DNA of 64,000 nt from assembly GCA_035944135.1 (NCBI GenBank), contig DASZBM010000010.1:868001-932000 (forward strand), read 5' to 3'. Positions 60,463-64,000 of this stretch are shown piece by piece. The DNA is from Acidobacteriaceae bacterium (lineage in GTDB: Bacteria; Acidobacteriota; Terriglobia; Terriglobales; Acidobacteriaceae). Made by a program: the position numbers and the translations under genes. Below the pieces are notes generated by a model, which worked only from the letters and a program-made list of their open reading frames with translations, did no database searches and was not told the origin of the DNA. Every line of letters begins with the position of its first letter. The stretch's first letter is position 1.

Positions 60463-61290
60463 TCACACCCGCCGGGCGGAAGGGAAAAGCCGGAAGAAGT
60501 TCTCGGTCGTCTGCGCCGCGAATTCAGCGGTCGAAACACCGCGTAATTCGGCTACAAACTCGCCGGTAAGAGCCGTATTCGCGGGCTCATTGCGCTGCCC
60601 GCGCAAAGTACCCGGTGCGAGGAAGGGAGCATCCGTCTCGACGAGAATGCGATCGGCAGGTGCAACGCGCGCGACCCCCTGGATCAGCGTCGATTTCGGG
60701 TATGTCACATTTCCCGCAAACGAGAGATAGAAGCCTACAGCGATCGATCGCTCCGCCTGTTCCTGGTTGCCGGAGAAGCAATGCATGATGCCGGGAAGAC
60801 CCGTCGGCGTCCAGTGTTCGGCGATCAGCGACAGCAGGTCCTCCCATGCATCGGCTGCGCCGAACCTTGCCTTTGCCGCGGGTGTGGCGAGCTCCGAGGT
60901 GCGGCAGTGAATCGTAATCGGCCTGCCGGCCTCGGCAGCGATTTGCATCTGCGCGATAAACGCAGCCTGCTGCACTGGGATCTCAGGGTTTTCGAGATGG
61001 TAGTAGTCGAGCCCGATCTCACCCACAGCGAGGCAGCGCTGGTCTGCGGCAAGCGTGGCCAGCTTCTCGAGCGCTTCAGGAGTCGCGCGATGCGCCTCCT
61101 GCGGATGAATTCCCGCGGTTGCGAAGATCTCCGGATGCGTGTGCGCCAGTTCCAGCGCGCGGTGCATCTCATCCGGCCCCTCGCCAATCCCAATCGCAAG
61201 CAGCGTGTTCACCTGCGCGGCGCGCGCATTTTCGAGCACCTGCGGAAGGTCCTCATAGCTATCCAAATGACAGTGCGAATCTACCCACAT
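60463..61290 (-). CDS. TatD family metal-dependent hydrolase
   Basis: A 275-residue amidohydrolase-fold DNase. MWVDSHCHLDSYEDLPQVL contains the first metal histidines; AVGEIGLDYYHLENPEIPVQ, TIHCRTSE, IMHCFSGNQEQAE and ILVETDAPFLAPGTLRGQRN supply the other ligands. TatD enzymes are 3'-5' exonucleases involved in DNA repair and possibly tRNA quality control. It is divergent from the first cupin gene and lies about 3 kb from, and on the same strand as, metG. Confidence 0.93.
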   Translation of the reverse strand: MWVDSHCHLDSYEDLPQVLENARAAQVNTLLAIGIGEGPDEMHRALELAHTHPEIFATAGIHPQEAHRATPEALEKLATLAADQRCLAVGEIGLDYYHLENPEIPVQQAAFIAQMQIAAEAGRPITIHCRTSELATPAAKARFGAADAWEDLLSLIAEHWTPTGLPGIMHCFSGNQEQAERSIAVGFYLSFAGNVTYPKSTLIQGVARVAPADRILVETDAPFLAPGTLRGQRNEPANTALTGEFVAELRGVSTAEFAAQTTENFFRLFPSARRV

Positions 61291-61335
61291 AACTGTTCAT
61301 AGAATAACTGTCGTGCCTCGGCGTAGGATTCATGC

Positions 61336-61725
61336 ATGCAGCACGCTGCGCCCGATCAGAAGCAAATCGAGAAGCTCACGCAATCTCGGGTCTATCACTC
61401 TGAGTCGCTGGCTGTCCGCAAGAACCCGAACGGCAGCGAAAGTCGCGATGTGCTTCGCGGCGAGCTTGCGACGGGCGAGTACGTCGCCGTTCACGAGTCT
61501 ACGCAGCCAGCGGGCATCCCCGGCAATCCAGCGCACCGTATCGAGCACACCGAGCTCATCTGCATTCGCGAAGGCACGCTTGAGTTCCAGCACGACGGCA
61601 TCCCCGAACGCGCGTCAGCGGGCGATATCCTGCTTGTCGCGAAGGGCACGATGCACGCCGTGCGCAACACCGGCGCAGGGCCTGTCTCGTATTTCGTGGT
61701 CGCCATCGGCGGCGATGTACAGTAA
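61336..61725 (+). CDS. Cupin-domain protein, cytoplasmic form
   Basis: A 129-residue single cupin barrel. GEYVAVHESTQPAGI, HRIEHTELICIREGTLEFQH and AGDILLVAKGTMHAVRNTGA reproduce the cupin strands. No signal peptide is visible. The sequence is similar in layout to the exported cupin that follows 21 bases later, so the pair may be an ancient duplication with one member exported. Enzyme or binding function unknown. Confidence 0.85.
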   Translation: MQHAAPDQKQIEKLTQSRVYHSESLAVRKNPNGSESRDVLRGELATGEYVAVHESTQPAGIPGNPAHRIEHTELICIREGTLEFQHDGIPERASAGDILLVAKGTMHAVRNTGAGPVSYFVVAIGGDVQ

Positions 61726-61746
61726 CAACGCAAAGGAGAACGACTG

Positions 61747-62223
61747 ATGTCCGAAATGAACCGCAGAGATCTCTGTCTTGCCGCTGGGGCGTTCGCTGCG
61801 CTAGGTGGCTTGCTGGCGAACGCCAACGCGCAGGAGGTGCACGGCGAAGGCTCAGGCGCGGAAATCGATCTGTCCAAATCGCGCGTCTTTCGCTTCGACC
61901 AGATGAAGGTCGAGCAGCACTCGAACGGCGGTTGGGGACGTCCTGTGCTGCATGGCACGCTTCCCACGGGCGAGTTCGTCGAGGTTCACGAAACGATGCT
62001 GCCGCCCGGCCAGATGCCGCACCCGCCACACAAACACCGCAACTCGGAGTTCGTGCTCATCCGCGAGGGCCACGTCGAGTACTGGGGCGAGGACGGCAAG
62101 CACGAACCGGTAGGCCCCGGCGACATCGTCTTCTCCGCCTCAAACCAGATGCACGGCATGAAGAACACCGGCGGCACAAACGCGACCTACTTCGTCGTTT
62201 CGATCAGCCACGGCCAGCTCTAG
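61747..62223 (+). CDS. Cupin-domain protein with Tat-type leader
   Basis: A 158-residue cupin. NRRDLCLAAGAFAALGGLLA is a twin-arginine-type leader. The cupin metal motif is more complete than in the preceding gene: HPPHKHRNSEFVLIREGHVE with three histidines, then PGDIVFSASNQMHGMKNTGG. AAAGGAG lies nine bases before the ATG. The two cupins share the pattern LPTGEFVEVHET/LATGEYVAVHES. Expected location is the periplasm. Confidence 0.87.
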   Translation: MSEMNRRDLCLAAGAFAALGGLLANANAQEVHGEGSGAEIDLSKSRVFRFDQMKVEQHSNGGWGRPVLHGTLPTGEFVEVHETMLPPGQMPHPPHKHRNSEFVLIREGHVEYWGEDGKHEPVGPGDIVFSASNQMHGMKNTGGTNATYFVVSISHGQL

Positions 62224-62231
62224 AGGCCGAC

Positions 62232-64000
62232 TTACTTCAGCCGCGAACCGAGCGCGACATCTTCAGTTAGCGTCGCGAGCACGGGCTTGCTGCCTTCGTT
62301 CTCCGAGGCGGCAAGCAGCATGCCGTGCGACTCCAGCCCGCGCATCTTGCGCGGCGCCAGATTCGTGATCACCACGATGCGCCGCCCGATCAACTCTTCC
62401 GGTGTGTACCACTGCGCGATGCCCGAGAGGATTTGGCGCTTTTCATAGCCGAGGTCGACCTCGAGGCGAAGCAGCTTGTCGGCCTTCGGAATGCGCTCAG
62501 CGACGAGGATCTGCGCGACTCTGAGATCGATCCTTGCGAAGTCGTCGATGCTGATAGAGCCCGCGTGCTCCGTGCTCTCGCTCGGCGGAACAAGCCCCGG
62601 CGCTCCACCGGGAGGATTGGGCTCGGGCTGCGGCTGCTGCTCTGCCTGGGGTTGCGGGCTGCCGATGGCGGTTGCGTTCTTCTCTTCAATGTCTGCCATG
62701 ATGTCTGCCAGTTCCTTTGGAGCGCGTGGAAAGATGGGCCCGAGCGCGCCGAGCTTCGTCCCCGGCCTCAGGCCACCCCATTCCAGATTGTTCAGTTCGC
62801 CGTTCTTCGCGGCAGTTTCAATATCGCCAAGCCCAAGCTGTGCCCACACCTTCGCCGTTGTCGCTGGGAGGACAGGGTAGAGCAAAGCCGTGATGATGCG
62901 GATCGCTTCAGCCGCCGTGTAGAGCGTGGATCGTTGCCCCTGCCGCGACAGCTCAGTGTCTGTCGCTGCCCACGGCTTGCGCGAGGTCATCAACTGATCC
63001 ACAGATGCGATGCCGCTGGCGATCAAGCCCAGCGCGTCCGCGAAGGCACGTTTCTGCAGGTTCTCCTGAACGCTGGAAGCAATCTCTCGCAATCGGAATG
63101 CAAGCAACTGGCACTCTGAAGCCGCAAGAATTTCCTGCGATGGGGGACGGCTTGGCGTCTCTTTTCGCTCCGCCTGATAGAAGACGAGCGACTGCGCCTC
63201 AAGGCAATCCTCGACGACGCCACCACTGGTCTTCGCAATCAAAGCCAGCGTGCGGCTGACCAGGTTCCCATATCCATTCGCCAAGTCCGCGTTGTACCGC
63301 GTCACCAGCGAATCGAAGCTGAAGCTGCCATCCTGCCCAAACGGAATCTCCCGCAGCAGAAAGTACCGCAGAACATCCGCACCAAACAGATCTCGCTCGC
63401 GCTTCGTGCTCTCCGGAAACTGCTTGCCGTACACATCCTCGCCGAACGCCTCGAGAATCGTCTCGGTCCGCACGATATTGCCCTTCGACTTCGACATCTT
63501 CGCGTTATCGAAGAGCAGCCATCCATGCGCTGTAATCGCCTTTGGCAGCGGCAGCCCCGCTGCCAGTAGAAACGCCGGCCAGTAGACGCAGTGAAACCGG
63601 ATGATCTCCTTGCCGACGAGGTGCAGGTCTGCGGGCCAATAACGCTCGAACTGAGCGACCTCTTTGGGATCATCGGAACCGTAGCCAATCGCGGTCATGT
63701 AATTCGCAAGCGCATCCAGCCACACGTAGACGACGTGCGGCTCTTTGGCGAGCGATGCCGCCGATGGAGGCACGGATATACCCCACGTAAAGCTCGAGCG
63801 CGAGATCGAAAGGTCCTTCAGGCCCCCGCGCACGAAGCTGAGCACTTCGTTCTTGCGGCTCTCCGGAGTGATCACGAGTTCATCGCGCTCGATCAGGTCA
63901 ATCAGCTTTTCCTGAAACGCGCTCAGCTTGAAGAAGAAGTTCTCTTCCGTCACCGTCTCGAGCAGCCGCCCGCAATCCGGACACGGCGTTCCGGCAGGTG
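62232..64000 (-). CDS. metG: Methionine--tRNA ligase, 5' end beyond the window
   Basis: About 589 C-terminal residues are present; the frame is still open at the right edge, where CPDCGRLLETVTEENFFFKL is the zinc knuckle and the start of the connective domain. The KMSKS loop is intact (NAKMSKSKGNIV), as is VGKEIIRFHCVYWPAFLLAA. The anticodon-binding helical domain follows. The C-terminal tRNA-binding (EMAP II-like) domain begins near FARIDLRVAQILVAERIPKA. A Pro/Gln-rich linker (PQPQAEQQPQPEPNPPGGAP) separates the last two domains. Confidence 0.97.
   Translation of the reverse strand, partial: PAGTPCPDCGRLLETVTEENFFFKLSAFQEKLIDLIERDELVITPESRKNEVLSFVRGGLKDLSISRSSFTWGISVPPSAASLAKEPHVVYVWLDALANYMTAIGYGSDDPKEVAQFERYWPADLHLVGKEIIRFHCVYWPAFLLAAGLPLPKAITAHGWLLFDNAKMSKSKGNIVRTETILEAFGEDVYGKQFPESTKRERDLFGADVLRYFLLREIPFGQDGSFSFDSLVTRYNADLANGYGNLVSRTLALIAKTSGGVVEDCLEAQSLVFYQAERKETPSRPPSQEILAASECQLLAFRLREIASSVQENLQKRAFADALGLIASGIASVDQLMTSRKPWAATDTELSRQGQRSTLYTAAEAIRIITALLYPVLPATTAKVWAQLGLGDIETAAKNGELNNLEWGGLRPGTKLGALGPIFPRAPKELADIMADIEEKNATAIGSPQPQAEQQPQPEPNPPGGAPGLVPPSESTEHAGSISIDDFARIDLRVAQILVAERIPKADKLLRLEVDLGYEKRQILSGIAQWYTPEELIGRRIVVITNLAPRKMRGLESHGMLLAASENEGSKPVLATLTEDVALGSRLK

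Overview
The window is a chromosomal segment of a GC-rich Gram-negative bacterium, most likely an acidobacterium of the class Terriglobia (Acidobacteriaceae-like). This rests on four observations: two secreted proteins of the acidobacterial VWFA-related type, an omega subunit of the acidobacterial form, lipopolysaccharide genes (lpxD, an LpxL-like acyltransferase, lptE), and acidobacterial-style intergenic repeats. No species can be named from sequence alone. I see no rRNA, tRNA, CRISPR array, phage or transposase. Most of the window is core chromosome with a modest accessory layer.

Layout. 1-2840: the end of comM, a 558-base structured intergenic region, rpoZ and rho with its terminator. 3300-7370: two small secreted proteins, riboflavin synthase ribE and a VWFA-related secreted protein. 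7449-10047: ftsY, a small secreted ORF and ribD. 10010-15597, minus strand: an endonuclease/exonuclease/phosphatase-fold protein coupled to a phospholipase D/cardiolipin-synthase-like protein, then plsY-gpsA and cinA. 15664-20646: an isocitrate lyase/PEP mutase-family enzyme, an NHL-type propeller, a pectate-lyase-fold protein, pgpA and an unknown exported protein. 20738-22850: a stop/start-overlapping operon rimO - small membrane protein - yacG. 23003-24909: a cytochrome b / Tat-exported molybdoenzyme pair. 24928-28020: M13 peptidase and pectinesterase. 28079-31294: tilS and ftsH.

31300-37150: a repeat-rich intergenic region, a GH1 beta-glucosidase, an esterase, a MobB-like NTPase, lpxD and an LpxL-like acyltransferase. 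37155-40916: a zinc-ribbon protein, tandem SYLF-domain proteins, an atypical LuxR-type regulator, dcd and an HU-family protein. 40975-47527: priA, an orphan Imm26-like immunity gene, an alanyl-tRNA editing protein, class I fbp and an exported M24 peptidase. 47594-54146: a CocE-type hydrolase, a second VWFA-related protein, and the overlapping chain M1 peptidase - lptE - holA. 54196-64000: bshB1, a beta-propeller lipoprotein, a fused homocysteine methyltransferase/MTHFR, xseB, a polyprenyl synthase, a YajQ protein, TatD, two cupins and the 3' part of metG.

Functional themes are envelope lipid and LPS biogenesis (plsY, gpsA, pgpA, PLD, lpxD, LpxL-like, lptE), secreted degradation of plant polymers and peptides (pectinesterase, pectate-lyase fold, GH1, M13, M1, CocE) and housekeeping information processing. 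The points most worth following up are: a two-copy dispersed repeat with a 17-bp perfect hairpin in one copy; a second repeat bounded by 8-bp inverted ends; a structured candidate RNA region before rpoZ; the cytochrome b/molybdoenzyme module; a MobB-like NTPase with a cysteine cluster in an LPS locus; a response regulator without its phosphorylation residues; and an orphan immunity gene. I found no clear-cut new multi-gene defence or mobile system.
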